Source: an uncultured Clostridium sp. (GTDB taxonomy: Bacteria > Bacillota > Clostridia > Lachnospirales > Lachnospiraceae). From it: a DNA stretch of 38,720 nt. Both the position numbers and the translations under genes were made by a program. The notes beneath the pieces are model-generated. The model saw nothing but the letters and a program-made list of their open reading frames with translations, was not told the DNA's origin and ran no database searches. This document shows positions 1-8,006 of this stretch, in pieces (position 1 is the first letter of the stretch; every line of letters begins with the position of its first letter). The stretch covers positions 1 through 38,720 of the forward strand of contig USJW01000037.1 of NCBI GenBank assembly GCA_900555045.1, given 5' to 3'.

Positions 1-9
1 CCTTCTTCC

Positions 10-37
10 TTGTTTCTTCTCATTTATTTGCTATAAT
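10..37 (+). promoter_or_regulatory. Promoter of PAP2-psd
   Basis: A -35 TTGTTT (10-15) lies 16 bases before a perfect -10 TATAAT (32-37). Transcription would start near 44, giving a short leader that carries the ribosome site GGGAGGTG (48-55) of the first gene. The -35 is imperfect and the spacer one base short of optimum, so the -10 is the stronger part of the call. Confidence 0.6.
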
Positions 38-60
38 GTATTTATTTGGGAGGTGAACCT

Positions 61-786
61 ATGCAGGAGCAAAACCTGGACAAACGAAAAAGGCTTCTGC
101 CGGACTACGCGGTTCTTCCGCTGGCATTTGCAGTGCTTGTGAATTTCTCGGTGTACGGTGGCGCAAAGCTTTTGGCCGCCGGCTTAAAGCACCACAATAT
201 CGCCAGCGCTCTGGACAACTGGATTCCGTTTATTCCGCAGTTTCTAATTATCTATGTGAGCTGCTACCTGTTCTGGATTGTGAACTATATTCTGATCGCC
301 CGCCAGGACAAAAAGCAGTGTTACCAGTTTTTTACAGCTGATTTTCTATCCCGAATCATCTGCCTGATTTTCTTCGTGGTATTTCCAACCACCAACATAA
401 GACCCAACGTGGCCGGTCCCGGATTCTGGAACCTGGGCATGCGGATTTTATACACTCTGGACACGCCGGTGAACCTGTTCCCCTCCATCCACTGTCTGGT
501 GAGCTGGTTCTGCTACATCGGGCTTCGAAGGGATGACAGTGTGCCGCTGTGGTACCGGCGTTTTTCCTGTATCGCTGCGGTGTCGGTTTTCCTATCCACC
601 CTGTTCGTCAAGCAGCACGTGCTGATTGATGTGGCTGGCGCGGTGGTTTTGGCGGAGTTGTGCCAGCGCCTTGGGCGCCTGCCCGTGCTTTGGAAAACGT
701 ACGGGCGCATCTTCGACCGGCTGAACAGCTTGTTCTTCAGCCGCTTAGGACAAAGAGATCAAAGGAGACAATACCATGAAGCGTGA
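61..786 (+). CDS. PAP2-family membrane phosphatase (Aur1/PAP2_3 type)
   Basis: Integral membrane protein of 241 residues. It carries the lipid-phosphatase signature in the form seen in the inositolphosphotransferase (Aur1-like) branch of PAP2: an IRP segment near residue 114, FPSIHC with His144, and KQHVLIDVAG with His186 and Asp190. Several hydrophobic helices surround these motifs. The family removes or transfers phosphate groups on membrane lipids; the substrate here is not known. The start at 61 is chosen because GGGAGGTG sits six bases upstream; an in-frame TTG at 46 would contain that ribosome site. The 3' end overlaps psd by 11 bases, so the two are translationally coupled and probably act in one phospholipid pathway, for example on phosphatidylglycerophosphate, phosphatidic acid or a CDP-alcohol product. 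That substrate assignment is inference. Confidence 0.8.
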   Translation: MQEQNLDKRKRLLPDYAVLPLAFAVLVNFSVYGGAKLLAAGLKHHNIASALDNWIPFIPQFLIIYVSCYLFWIVNYILIARQDKKQCYQFFTADFLSRIICLIFFVVFPTTNIRPNVAGPGFWNLGMRILYTLDTPVNLFPSIHCLVSWFCYIGLRRDDSVPLWYRRFSCIAAVSVFLSTLFVKQHVLIDVAGAVVLAELCQRLGRLPVLWKTYGRIFDRLNSLFFSRLGQRDQRRQYHEA

Positions 787-1666
787 TCAACCTCAGATCC
801 CCGAGACAACCAACCCAGCCGGCCTTCAGGACCGGCTTTTAAGGCTGATCTATAACCATGCCCTGGGGCGCGCCCTGATCCGCCCGCTCACCCATCCTGC
901 CATATCCAAAATCGGAGGCTGTTTTCTCGACTCTGCCTTATCCAGACCGCTGATTCCCGCCTTCGCGCGTGCCGCGGACTTAGACCTGTCCCAGTGTGAA
1001 CGGCCAGCCGGCGGATCCTACCGCTCCTTCAACCAGCTGTTCACCCGGCGCATGCTGCCCCAGGCCAGGCCCTTTAATCCCGATCCCCGGGCGCTCGTAA
1101 GCCCCTGTGACGCCCGGCTGACCGTCTACCCCATAAGCCCCCGCCGGGTCTTTCACATCAAGCAGACCGCCTACCGTCTGGAGGATCTGCTTCGGGATCC
1201 AAGGCTGGCGCGCCGCTTTGCGGGCGGAACGGCCATGGTATTTCGCCTCTGTGTGGACGACTACCACCGCTACGCGTGGCCGGACGGCGGCCTGCGCGCC
1301 CACTACCGGAAAATTCCCGGCATTCTGCACACCGTCAACCCGGTGGCCAACGACCACTTCCCCATCTATAAGGAGAACAGCCGCGAGTACACCGTCGTGC
1401 GCTCCCACCATTTCGGCACCTACCTGATGATGGAGGTCGGCGCCCTGATGGTCGGAAAAATCGTCAACCACCACACCGGTTACACCCGTCTGGAGGTGGA
1501 GCGCGGCCAGGAAAAGGGCTACTTCGCCTTCGGCGGCTCCACCATCGTGCTGCTGTTCATGCCGGGCGTGCTTACCGTGGATCCGGCGATCCTTGAGGCC
1601 TCCGGGCGCGGGGTGGAAACCCGGGTGCGGATGGGACAAAAAATCGGGGAGAGCAACCTGGAATAG
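776..1666 (+). CDS. psd: Phosphatidylserine decarboxylase
   Basis: Proenzyme of 296 residues that converts phosphatidylserine to phosphatidylethanolamine at the membrane. The self-cleavage motif FGGST is present near the C-terminus; by family knowledge the chain is cut between Gly254 and Ser255, and the serine becomes the pyruvoyl cofactor of the alpha subunit. Conserved blocks upstream include the FRLCVDDYHRYAWPDGG stretch and NHHTGYTR. Length matches the type II/clostridial Psd family. The start ATG is preceded by AAAGGAGAC (761-769) and lies inside the end of the PAP2 gene. A phosphatidylserine synthase gene is often adjacent in relatives; none is seen here, but the window begins just upstream of the PAP2 gene. 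Confidence 0.95.
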   Translation: MKRDQPQIPETTNPAGLQDRLLRLIYNHALGRALIRPLTHPAISKIGGCFLDSALSRPLIPAFARAADLDLSQCERPAGGSYRSFNQLFTRRMLPQARPFNPDPRALVSPCDARLTVYPISPRRVFHIKQTAYRLEDLLRDPRLARRFAGGTAMVFRLCVDDYHRYAWPDGGLRAHYRKIPGILHTVNPVANDHFPIYKENSREYTVVRSHHFGTYLMMEVGALMVGKIVNHHTGYTRLEVERGQEKGYFAFGGSTIVLLFMPGVLTVDPAILEASGRGVETRVRMGQKIGESNLE

Positions 1667-1670
1667 TGCA

Positions 1671-1710
1671 AAAGACCGCCACGTCAGTTTGCTTTGACGC
1701 AGCGGTCTTT
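1671..1710. terminator. Bidirectional terminator between psd and serine hydrolase
   Basis: Outer arms AAAGACCGC (1671-1679) and GCGGTCTTT (1702-1710) with an inner stem CGTCA (1682-1686)/TGACG (1695-1699). A T-rich stretch follows on the plus strand, and TTTT ends the stem on the minus strand. It lies between two convergent genes and can serve both. Confidence 0.8.
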
Positions 1711-1763
1711 CCGTCTTTTATTTTCTTAGCCCATATCCACTTCCGGGCTACATCGTCCAAAAC

Positions 1764-3731
1764 CTATCTCACCGCGTTCAGCCGTCCCTCAAACGCCGTC
1801 TTCTCCGCTCCATCCGGCAGCTTGGCGACCGCTTCCCTTGCCCGCCTCACATTCTCGCTGCCCCTCGTCTGCTCCGCGCGGGTCACAGCCACGTCGGCCA
1901 GCGCATATAAATCCTGGATATTGGCATAATTTTGCAGCTTAGGCTGCGCCGCCATCAGATTCATCTTGTCGTCCACCAGCTGTGCCAGCAGGGCGTCCAT
2001 GCTGGCGGTCCCGCTGCCGTTCATGCTCTCGTAGACCAGCGTGGGGATCGTCCCGTAGGTCTTGCAGAGGAACATATCGCCCACAAATGTATTTTTATCC
2101 GCCGCAGGATCGATCACCGGCGAATTCTTGGCGTTGGTCAGCCAGACGATGATCAGGTTGTTATCCCGGTCGATCACGGTGAGTGTGCCGGTCCAGCCGG
2201 TGTGCCCGATCACATCTAAGTCCGCCTGCTCGCCGAACGCCCACTCGTAGCTCTCGCCGCCGTTTCTGCGCCAGCCCAAACCGTAGCTCGTATTGCTGTC
2301 CTTGGGCTTGGTGAACAGCTCAATCACGTCGCCGCTGAAGAACCGGTTCTCGCCGTAGCCCCCGTTCATCATCACCTGGCACACAGCCGCCAGGCTGGCC
2401 CCGCTGGCGAACAGCCCCGCATGCCCGGACACGCCGCCCATGGAGTAAAACGCCTTCTCATCGTGCACCTCGCCCTGGATCGTATAATCCCGGTTGACGG
2501 CGAAGGAGTTGATCCCATCCCTGGAATTTCCGTTCAGCTCCGTGGCCGCGCAGTCTTCCCTGGCAAATCCGTTCTGCAGCGGGCAGAAGGTGATGCGGCT
2601 CAAACCCATGGGCTGATAGAAATTCTCGCGCACATACTGGTCCAGCGGCATCCCGGTGATCTCCTCCACGATCAATCCCAGCAGCATGTAGTCCACATCC
2701 GAGTACAGCGTCTTGCTGTGGGGCTGATACTCCAGCGGGAGCCGCTCCAGAATGGCGGTCTTCGTGGTCTGCTTGTCGAGAGAGTACACGCGGTTCACGC
2801 CGTCCGCAACCTGATCGTCCACGTCCATGTCCTCGCGGTAAAATTTCGGTCCGGCCGTGAAGCCCGCCTCGTGGTGCAGCAGATCCACCACGCGCAGCTC
2901 CGACTTTCCGCGTATCTTCGCTCCCTTCGGGTCCCGGAAGTTCGGGAAAAAGTCTGTAATTTTCTGGCTAATATCCAGTTTTCCATCATCCACCAGCTTT
3001 TCTAACGCCAGGTTGGTGGCGTACATCTTGGTGTTGGAGGCCAGATCGTACATGGTGTCGATTGTCGCGCGCACGGGATCCGCGATGTGGCTTCCGTCCC
3101 GGTTGTAGGCATTCACATAGCCGTAGGCCGTGTTCTTCACCATACGGCCGTCCTTCACGATCACCAGCTGACCGCCCGGATACCCGTACGCTACCTCCTT
3201 CTCGATCAGCAAATCCAGCATCGCCAGCTTCTGTGAGGACATGCCCACATCCTCCGGCTTCCCCTCTATAATCACTGGATAAGGTATTTTCACGTTCAGC
3301 GTCCCGGTATCCGGCCGAAGGTTCACCACCTGGATGGTGTTGGCCCCGTTGCGCGTCACGCCGGAAATATCCACCCGCAGCATGCCCCCGCCGGCCAGCT
3401 GACCGCTTCCCAGGCTGACCGACAATCCGTTGACGAAAATCTCTGCGCTTGTCAGCCCGCTCGGTGTCAGGTAGAGGTATCCCTGCCCTTTATAGCCCAG
3501 AAATGTCTTCATGTCGTTGACCGCCAGGGCTGTGCTCAGCTTCTTTCCCTCCACCGGGAATGTGACATCGCACTGCATTCCCCCAAACTCGCCGTCGTAC
3601 GCCTGCACCGCGGCCTGGGAAATTGTCCCCGAAGGCCCGCCCGGAGCCGCCCACGCCTCAAAGCTGCATGTACCGGCAGCCATCACTGCGCTCATTGCCA
3701 ACGCGATCAAACGTTTCCTCAGTTTCACCAT
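1764..3731 (-). CDS. Secreted serine hydrolase, beta-lactamase/PBP4B (YfeW-like) family
   Basis: Exported protein of 655 residues. It begins with a signal peptide (basic MVKLRKR, hydrophobic core, cleavage near AWA-A at 28-29). Residues about 45-155 form a beta-rich N-terminal module. The class C beta-lactamase/D,D-peptidase fold follows, with SNTK as the SxxK motif (Ser232, Lys235), a YSDVDY segment as the YxN-type motif and HTG as the KTG equivalent. A helical tail of about 65 residues closes the chain. By family it acts on acyl-D-Ala peptides of the wall or on related esters and amides; the substrate is unknown. The start at 3731 is chosen because it opens the signal peptide and has AAAGGGG upstream; the frame stays open to 3884 without a better start. 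It is transcribed alone from the promoter at 3822-3850. The PBP4B assignment is less certain than the fold. Confidence 0.85.
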   Translation of the reverse strand: MVKLRKRLIALAMSAVMAAGTCSFEAWAAPGGPSGTISQAAVQAYDGEFGGMQCDVTFPVEGKKLSTALAVNDMKTFLGYKGQGYLYLTPSGLTSAEIFVNGLSVSLGSGQLAGGGMLRVDISGVTRNGANTIQVVNLRPDTGTLNVKIPYPVIIEGKPEDVGMSSQKLAMLDLLIEKEVAYGYPGGQLVIVKDGRMVKNTAYGYVNAYNRDGSHIADPVRATIDTMYDLASNTKMYATNLALEKLVDDGKLDISQKITDFFPNFRDPKGAKIRGKSELRVVDLLHHEAGFTAGPKFYREDMDVDDQVADGVNRVYSLDKQTTKTAILERLPLEYQPHSKTLYSDVDYMLLGLIVEEITGMPLDQYVRENFYQPMGLSRITFCPLQNGFAREDCAATELNGNSRDGINSFAVNRDYTIQGEVHDEKAFYSMGGVSGHAGLFASGASLAAVCQVMMNGGYGENRFFSGDVIELFTKPKDSNTSYGLGWRRNGGESYEWAFGEQADLDVIGHTGWTGTLTVIDRDNNLIIVWLTNAKNSPVIDPAADKNTFVGDMFLCKTYGTIPTLVYESMNGSGTASMDALLAQLVDDKMNLMAAQPKLQNYANIQDLYALADVAVTRAEQTRGSENVRRAREAVAKLPDGAEKTAFEGRLNAVR

Positions 3732-3821
3732 ATTCCGTCCCCTTTCACTAAAACCCCATATGTTTCGCCGACACCCGGGAAGACGGCGCACGACATGCCG
3801 CCGCCCTCCCGCTTTACCCTC

Positions 3822-3850
3822 AGTATAGTCAGCCAAAAATAATAATTCAA
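3822..3850 (-). promoter_or_regulatory. Promoter of the serine hydrolase
   Basis: On the minus strand, -35 TTGAAT (3850-3845) and -10 TATACT (3827-3822) are separated by exactly 17 bases. The predicted leader is about 85 bases long before the ATG at 3731. Confidence 0.75.
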
Positions 3851-3966
3851 GCAAACGGAGATCAGATGAAATATTATGCCGCATATTGAAAAAATACCTG
3901 ACGTTTTCCCTATTTTTCTGTTACTTTTATTTGTACCGTGAAAATGAATGACAATTTTTGACAAAA

Positions 3967-3999
3967 CAATGGACCGCCGGCATTGCCTGCGGCCCATTG
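3967..3999 (-). terminator. Second hairpin downstream of glyS
   Basis: Arms CAATGG (3967-3972) and CCATTG (3994-3999) with an inner CCGC/GCGG pairing. On the minus strand the stem is followed by TTTTG. It would act as a backup to the stronger terminator at 4006-4038. Confidence 0.5.
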
Positions 4000-4005
4000 C
4001 ACTCA

Positions 4006-4038
4006 ATAAAAAGAAGGCTGGCACAAGTCCAGCCTTCT
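4006..4038 (-). terminator. Terminator of glyS
   Basis: A perfect 10-bp stem, AGAAGGCTGG (4012-4021) with CCAGCCTTCT (4029-4038), has a 7-base loop. On the minus strand it runs straight into TTTTTATTG. It begins about 23 bases after the glyS stop codon. Confidence 0.9.
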
Positions 4039-4061
4039 CTGAATATTCCTAACACACCTAT

Positions 4062-5450
4062 TTAAAACATAAACTTGTCGGCAAAGTACGCTCTCAGCTC
4101 AGCGATCGGCACGCGCACCTGGTCCATGGTGTCGCGGTCGCGGACGGTCACTGCGTGGTCCTCCTCGGAGTCGAAGTCGTAGGTGATGCAGAACGGGGTT
4201 CCGATCTCATCCTGTCTTCTGTAGCGCTTTCCGATGTTGCCGCGGTCGTCGAACTCGCAGTTGTAGTACTTGGACAGCTCGGCGTAAACCTTCTCCGCGC
4301 CCTCGTTCAGCTTCTTGGACAGCGGCAGGATGCCGATCTTCACCGGCGCGATGGCGGGGTGGAAGTGCAGCACAGTGCGGACATCGCCCTCGGCCAGCTC
4401 CTCCTCGTCGTAGGCGGAGCACAGGAACGCCAGAGTCACACGGTCTGCGCCCAGGGAGGGCTCGATCACGTAGGGGATGTACTTCTCCTTGCTCTCGTCG
4501 TCAAAGTAGGTCATATCCTGGCCGGACACGTTCTGGTGCTGGGTTAAGTCGTAGTCGGTGCGGTCCGCGATGCCCCAGAGCTCGCCCCAGCCGAAGGGGA
4601 ACAGGAACTCTAAGTCCGTGGTGGCCTTGCTGTAGAAGCACAGCTCCTCCGGAGAGTGATCTCTGGCGCGCATCTCGTCCTCCTTGATGCCTAACGCGCG
4701 CAGCCAGTCGATGCAGAACTGCTTCCAGTAAGCGAACCACTCCAGGTCGGAGCCGGGCTTGCAGAAGAACTCCAGCTCCATCTGCTCGAACTCTCTGGTG
4801 CGGAAGGTGAAGTTTCCGGGGGTAATCTCGTTACGGAAGGACTTACCGATCTGGCCGATGCCGAAGGGCACCTTCTTGCGGGAGGTTCTCTGCACATTCT
4901 TGAAGTTTACGAAAATACCCTGAGCGGTCTCCGGGCGAAGGTATACGGTGTTCTTGGCATCCTCGGTCACGCCCTGGAAGGTCTTGAACATCAGGTTGAA
5001 CTGACGGATATCGGTAAAGTCATGGGCGCCGCAGCTGGGGCAGCAAATGTGCTTCTCTTCGATGTACTGCTTCATCTGCTCCTGAGACCAGCCGTCGATG
5101 GATCCCTCCATCTCGATGCCGTGCTCGGCGTTGTAGTCCTCGATCAGCTTATCGGCGCGGAAACGCTCCTTACACTGCTTGCAGTCCATCAGCGGATCGG
5201 AGAATCCGCCCAGATGTCCGCTGGCCACCCAGGTCTGGGAGTTCATCAGAATGGCGCAGTCCACGCCCACGTTGTAAGGGCTCTCCATGACAAACTTCTG
5301 CCACCAGGCCTTCTTCACGTTGTTTTTCAGCTCCACGCCCAGATTGCCGTAGTCCCAGGTATTGGCAAGGCCGCCATAAATCTCGGAACCCGGGTATACG
5401 AAACCTCTGTTCTTGGCAAGGGCCACTATTTTCTCCATTGTCTTTTCCAT
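4062..5450 (-). CDS. glyS: Glycine--tRNA ligase, homodimeric type
   Basis: Class II aminoacyl-tRNA synthetase of 462 residues that charges tRNA-Gly. Visible features, in order: the N-terminal core, paired cysteines Cys90/Cys93 and Cys137/Cys140 that look like a zinc site, RPETAQG (172-178), motif 2 with FRNE (205-208), motif 3 with GADR, and a C-terminal anticodon-binding domain (about 365-462) starting APVKIGILPL. This is the alpha2 form used by most Gram-positives, archaea and eukaryotes, not the alpha2beta2 GlyQS form. The start at 5450 has GAGAGGAC upstream; a second ATG four codons later is less well placed. No T-box leader is present, since only 28 bases separate it from the lipoprotein gene, with which it shares the promoter at 6190-6218. 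Confidence 0.97.
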   Translation of the reverse strand: MEKTMEKIVALAKNRGFVYPGSEIYGGLANTWDYGNLGVELKNNVKKAWWQKFVMESPYNVGVDCAILMNSQTWVASGHLGGFSDPLMDCKQCKERFRADKLIEDYNAEHGIEMEGSIDGWSQEQMKQYIEEKHICCPSCGAHDFTDIRQFNLMFKTFQGVTEDAKNTVYLRPETAQGIFVNFKNVQRTSRKKVPFGIGQIGKSFRNEITPGNFTFRTREFEQMELEFFCKPGSDLEWFAYWKQFCIDWLRALGIKEDEMRARDHSPEELCFYSKATTDLEFLFPFGWGELWGIADRTDYDLTQHQNVSGQDMTYFDDESKEKYIPYVIEPSLGADRVTLAFLCSAYDEEELAEGDVRTVLHFHPAIAPVKIGILPLSKKLNEGAEKVYAELSKYYNCEFDDRGNIGKRYRRQDEIGTPFCITYDFDSEEDHAVTVRDRDTMDQVRVPIAELRAYFADKFMF

Positions 5451-5478
5451 TGCTTCGTCCTCTCTCTTTCCTTACGCT

Positions 5479-6156
5479 CTATTTAAAAATGATATAACTG
5501 CTTCCTTCCTCCGGTGTCTCCACGGTGTAACTGTCCACCATCTTGCACCCTTCGGAGATATACAGCACTTTTCCCTCTGTCTGGATCACCGCGGGTCCCT
5601 GGCAGGAGACCGCGCGCAGCTTGCTCTGGCTGGTAACCTTGCCGCTCTCCACGCTCTTTCCCCGGGTATCCGTAAACGTCTCCCCCACCAGATCTCCGGC
5701 CCCAAGGCGGTTCTCCACGCTGTCCGTGGCCAGCGCCGTGAGCTTTATCTCTTCATCTTTAATCTGACCGGCAAGGGCCATCAGCATGTCTGCGGAGCTG
5801 TACTCATAGACCGCCTTCACGGTCTTGTTCCCGTCCGCACCCTTCACCTCACAGGACACGAGGGCTGCCGGCAGCTTCGCCGCTCCCTCCTTATTGTAGG
5901 CTGCGCTCTCACTGCCCTGAGCTGCGTTGAACGCGGACAGCTCTGTCTCCAGAAATCCCTTCAGCTCATCCTCAGAATAGTAATTCTGTTCCGTGTGCTC
6001 CACGGAGGCGCTCATCACGCTGCCGTCCCTCTTTATAAAAATACTGCTTCTGCCGGGGTTAAACTCAGCGCTCCCGCTCTTTGCGGCACATCCCGCCGCC
6101 AAAAGCGCCGTCAACACCAGCGCCAGAGTCAGCGCCAACCTGCTTTTTTTCTTCAT
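5479..6156 (-). CDS. Putative lipoprotein of unknown function
   Basis: A 225-residue protein with a lipoprotein signal: basic MKKKSR, a hydrophobic stretch, and a lipobox LLAAGC ending at Cys23, which would be lipidated and leave the protein anchored to the outer face of the membrane. The mature part is hydrophilic, with alternating beta and alpha character, and I recognise no named domain. It lies between recO and glyS and has a near-consensus promoter of its own, so it probably leads a two-gene unit with glyS. Its function cannot be inferred from that position. The start is well supported: AAGGAAGG lies upstream and the signal peptide begins at this ATG. Confidence 0.85.
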   Translation of the reverse strand: MKKKSRLALTLALVLTALLAAGCAAKSGSAEFNPGRSSIFIKRDGSVMSASVEHTEQNYYSEDELKGFLETELSAFNAAQGSESAAYNKEGAAKLPAALVSCEVKGADGNKTVKAVYEYSSADMLMALAGQIKDEEIKLTALATDSVENRLGAGDLVGETFTDTRGKSVESGKVTSQSKLRAVSCQGPAVIQTEGKVLYISEGCKMVDSYTVETPEEGSSYIIFK

Positions 6157-6189
6157 ACTCGGTTCCTTCCTTATGGCACATATGGAAAT

Positions 6190-6218
6190 ATTATAGCGTC
6201 TGCCTGTGAGAATTTCAA
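6190..6218 (-). promoter_or_regulatory. Promoter of lipoprotein-glyS
   Basis: Minus-strand -35 TTGAAA (6218-6213), a 17-base spacer and perfect -10 TATAAT (6195-6190). The leader is about 25 bases. This is one of the strongest promoters in the window and separates glyS transcription from era-recO. Confidence 0.85.
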
Positions 6219-6283
6219 GCCTTATCCTGCAAAACTTCCCTCTTTAGAATATGCTCCCGGCAGCGCACCCGCCCCCCGCACCG

Positions 6284-6937
6284 TCAGCCGGAGGTGAGGA
6301 CCTCCAAAATCTCTAGCGAACGGCACTCGTGGCGAAGAAAACGCCTGCGCGCCGACTCCACCACCCGCTCAAACTCCAGGAGCACCTCGTCGGTCAGCGC
6401 AAACCGGTACAGGGACTCCGGCGGCGACAGCACCACATACTCCCACGCATAGTTGCAGGAGGTGGAGACCGGCGACGGCGGCTCCTCGGTGTACTCCCCG
6501 TTGATCACCATCATCTTTAGCTCGAAGATCCGCCGCACCAGCCGGTTGGGGATCGCCGGTTTTAAGAGCGCCCGCAGGGATTGGTACAGGAGCGTGAGAA
6601 GCTCCGTGGACTCCATGTTCTCCTCGGAGTAGAAATCCGCCATCTCCAGGAAGTAGGACCCGAAGCACGCGCCCTCCATGTCCGAGGACAGCCCGTCAAA
6701 GTAGTTCACCACCTGGACGGACTGGAGGTTGTAGGCCGTGCGCCCCTCGTACAGCGTGAACGTTCCAAAGACAAAGGTGCGGGTGCAGGCCATCAGCGGA
6801 TTTCCCGGCCGCCTGGCTCCGTGGGCGAAGGCGGTGATCTTTCCTCGGGCCGTGGTCAGCAGCACCAGCCGCCTGTCATACTCGCCGGAGGGAGCGGACA
6901 ACAACACCATACCGTTCAATGTGACCGCATCACGCAT
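6284..6937 (-). CDS. recO: DNA repair protein RecO
   Basis: Recombination mediator of 217 residues that with RecR loads RecA onto SSB-coated single strands in gap repair and anneals strands. The N-terminal OB fold is seen as VTLNGMVL...YDRRLVLLTTARGKITAFAHGARRP, followed by the helical C-terminal part. Many RecO proteins carry a CxxC...CxxC zinc site after residue 140; here that region is short and has no paired cysteines. I place the start at 6937, because GGGAGGG (6950-6944) has proper spacing to this ATG; the ATG at 6943 touches the ribosome site and would add two residues. It lies 131 bases downstream of era, with an AT-rich gap between (6938-7068) in which I see no gene and no convincing promoter. 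Confidence 0.9.
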   Translation of the reverse strand: MRDAVTLNGMVLLSAPSGEYDRRLVLLTTARGKITAFAHGARRPGNPLMACTRTFVFGTFTLYEGRTAYNLQSVQVVNYFDGLSSDMEGACFGSYFLEMADFYSEENMESTELLTLLYQSLRALLKPAIPNRLVRRIFELKMMVINGEYTEEPPSPVSTSCNYAWEYVVLSPPESLYRFALTDEVLLEFERVVESARRRFLRHECRSLEILEVLTSG

Positions 6938-7068
6938 CCCCATCCCTCCCTTCCGCCCTGTGTTTGGCAGCGATTCTTTTGTTGTTTTCCGTGATCATAT
7001 GTTGTAAAAACAACGAAAACTTGCATTTTTTGCATGTTTCGTGTCGAATTTTATTCCATTTTTTTCCT

Positions 7069-7980
7069 TTATATGTCTTTTCCGTTGTAGCCGTAATTCT
7101 TCATGTACAGCTCGCTGTCCCGCCACTCCTTGCGGACCTTCACCCACAGCTTCAGGTTCACCTGGGTCTCCATCATGTTCTCGATGTCCTTTCGGGCCTC
7201 GATTCCGATACGCTTGAGCATGCTGCCGCCCTTGCCGATGATGATCCCCTTGTGGGACTCCCGCTCGCACACGATGCTGGCGTCGATGTCGATGATCCCG
7301 TTCTTGCGCTCCTTCATCTGGTCGATGACCACCGCGATCCCGTGGGGTATCTCATCGTCCAGCAGGCGCAGCGCCTTCTCCCGGATCAGCTCCGCGGCGA
7401 TCTGGCGCATGGGCTGGTCCGTCACCGTGTCCTCGTCGTAGAACTGCGGCCCGTAGGGCAGGTACTTGAAGATCAGCTCCGTCAGCAGGTCCGTGTTCTG
7501 GTCCTTTAACGCCGAGAGCGGCACAATCTCCGCGAAATCGCAGACGTCCTTGTAGGCGGCGATGAAGCTTAGGATCTCATCCTGCTTCTTCACCGTGTCG
7601 ATCTTGTTGATCACCAGAATCACCGGGGTCTTCACCCGCTTTAGCTGCTCTGCGATGTGGCGCTCCCCGGCGCCGATGAAGGTGGTGGGCTCCACCAGCC
7701 AGAGGACCACGTCCACCTCGGTCAGCGTGTGCTCCGCCACATTGACCATGTACTCGCCCAGCTTGTTCTTGGCCTTGTGGATGCCCGGGGTGTCCAGAAA
7801 AATGATCTGGCCCCGGTCATCGGTGTAGACGGTCTGGATTCGGTTGCGGGTGGTCTGAGGCTTGTTTGAGGTGATGGCGATCTTCTGCCCGATCAGGTGG
7901 TTCATCAGGGTGGACTTGCCCACGTTCGGCCGTCCGATCAGGGTCACAAAGCCCGATTTCTTCTGTGTATTCTGTTCCAT
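7069..7980 (-). CDS. era: GTPase Era
   Basis: Essential GTPase of 303 residues that binds the 3' end of 16S rRNA and checks 30S subunit assembly. The GTPase motifs are in order: G1 GRPNVGKS (16-23), G2 TTRNRI, G3 DTPGIH, G4 NKID and G5 SALK. The C-terminal KH domain follows, with the RNA-binding loop IIIGKGGSMLKRIG. Start ATG 7980 has AAAGGAG upstream. It starts 26 bases after the M16 peptidase gene and is followed by recO, the usual clostridial order. Confidence 0.97.
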   Translation of the reverse strand: MEQNTQKKSGFVTLIGRPNVGKSTLMNHLIGQKIAITSNKPQTTRNRIQTVYTDDRGQIIFLDTPGIHKAKNKLGEYMVNVAEHTLTEVDVVLWLVEPTTFIGAGERHIAEQLKRVKTPVILVINKIDTVKKQDEILSFIAAYKDVCDFAEIVPLSALKDQNTDLLTELIFKYLPYGPQFYDEDTVTDQPMRQIAAELIREKALRLLDDEIPHGIAVVIDQMKERKNGIIDIDASIVCERESHKGIIIGKGGSMLKRIGIEARKDIENMMETQVNLKLWVKVRKEWRDSELYMKNYGYNGKDI

Positions 7981-8006
7981 TCTTGCTCTCCTTTTTAACC
8001 TTCTGA

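Larger units (their letters stand above)
3732..4061. other. Intergenic region: leader, promoter and two terminators
   Basis: This 330-base gap holds the 5' leader and promoter of the serine hydrolase (3732-3850), an AT-rich stretch of about 115 bases with no gene, and two hairpins with T-tracts on the minus strand (3967-4038) downstream of glyS. No small gene with a credible ribosome site was found. Confidence 0.7.

Noticed and set aside
5451..5478. T-box riboswitch before glyS
   Set aside because: Only 28 bases separate glyS from the lipoprotein gene, and no T-box sequence or antiterminator is seen there or before the lipoprotein gene.
5413..6297. Plus-strand open frame of 294 codons opposite the lipoprotein gene
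   Set aside because: It is antisense to the start of glyS and a well-formed lipoprotein gene, has no ribosome site and no recognisable protein pattern; it is open because of the GC-rich codon bias.
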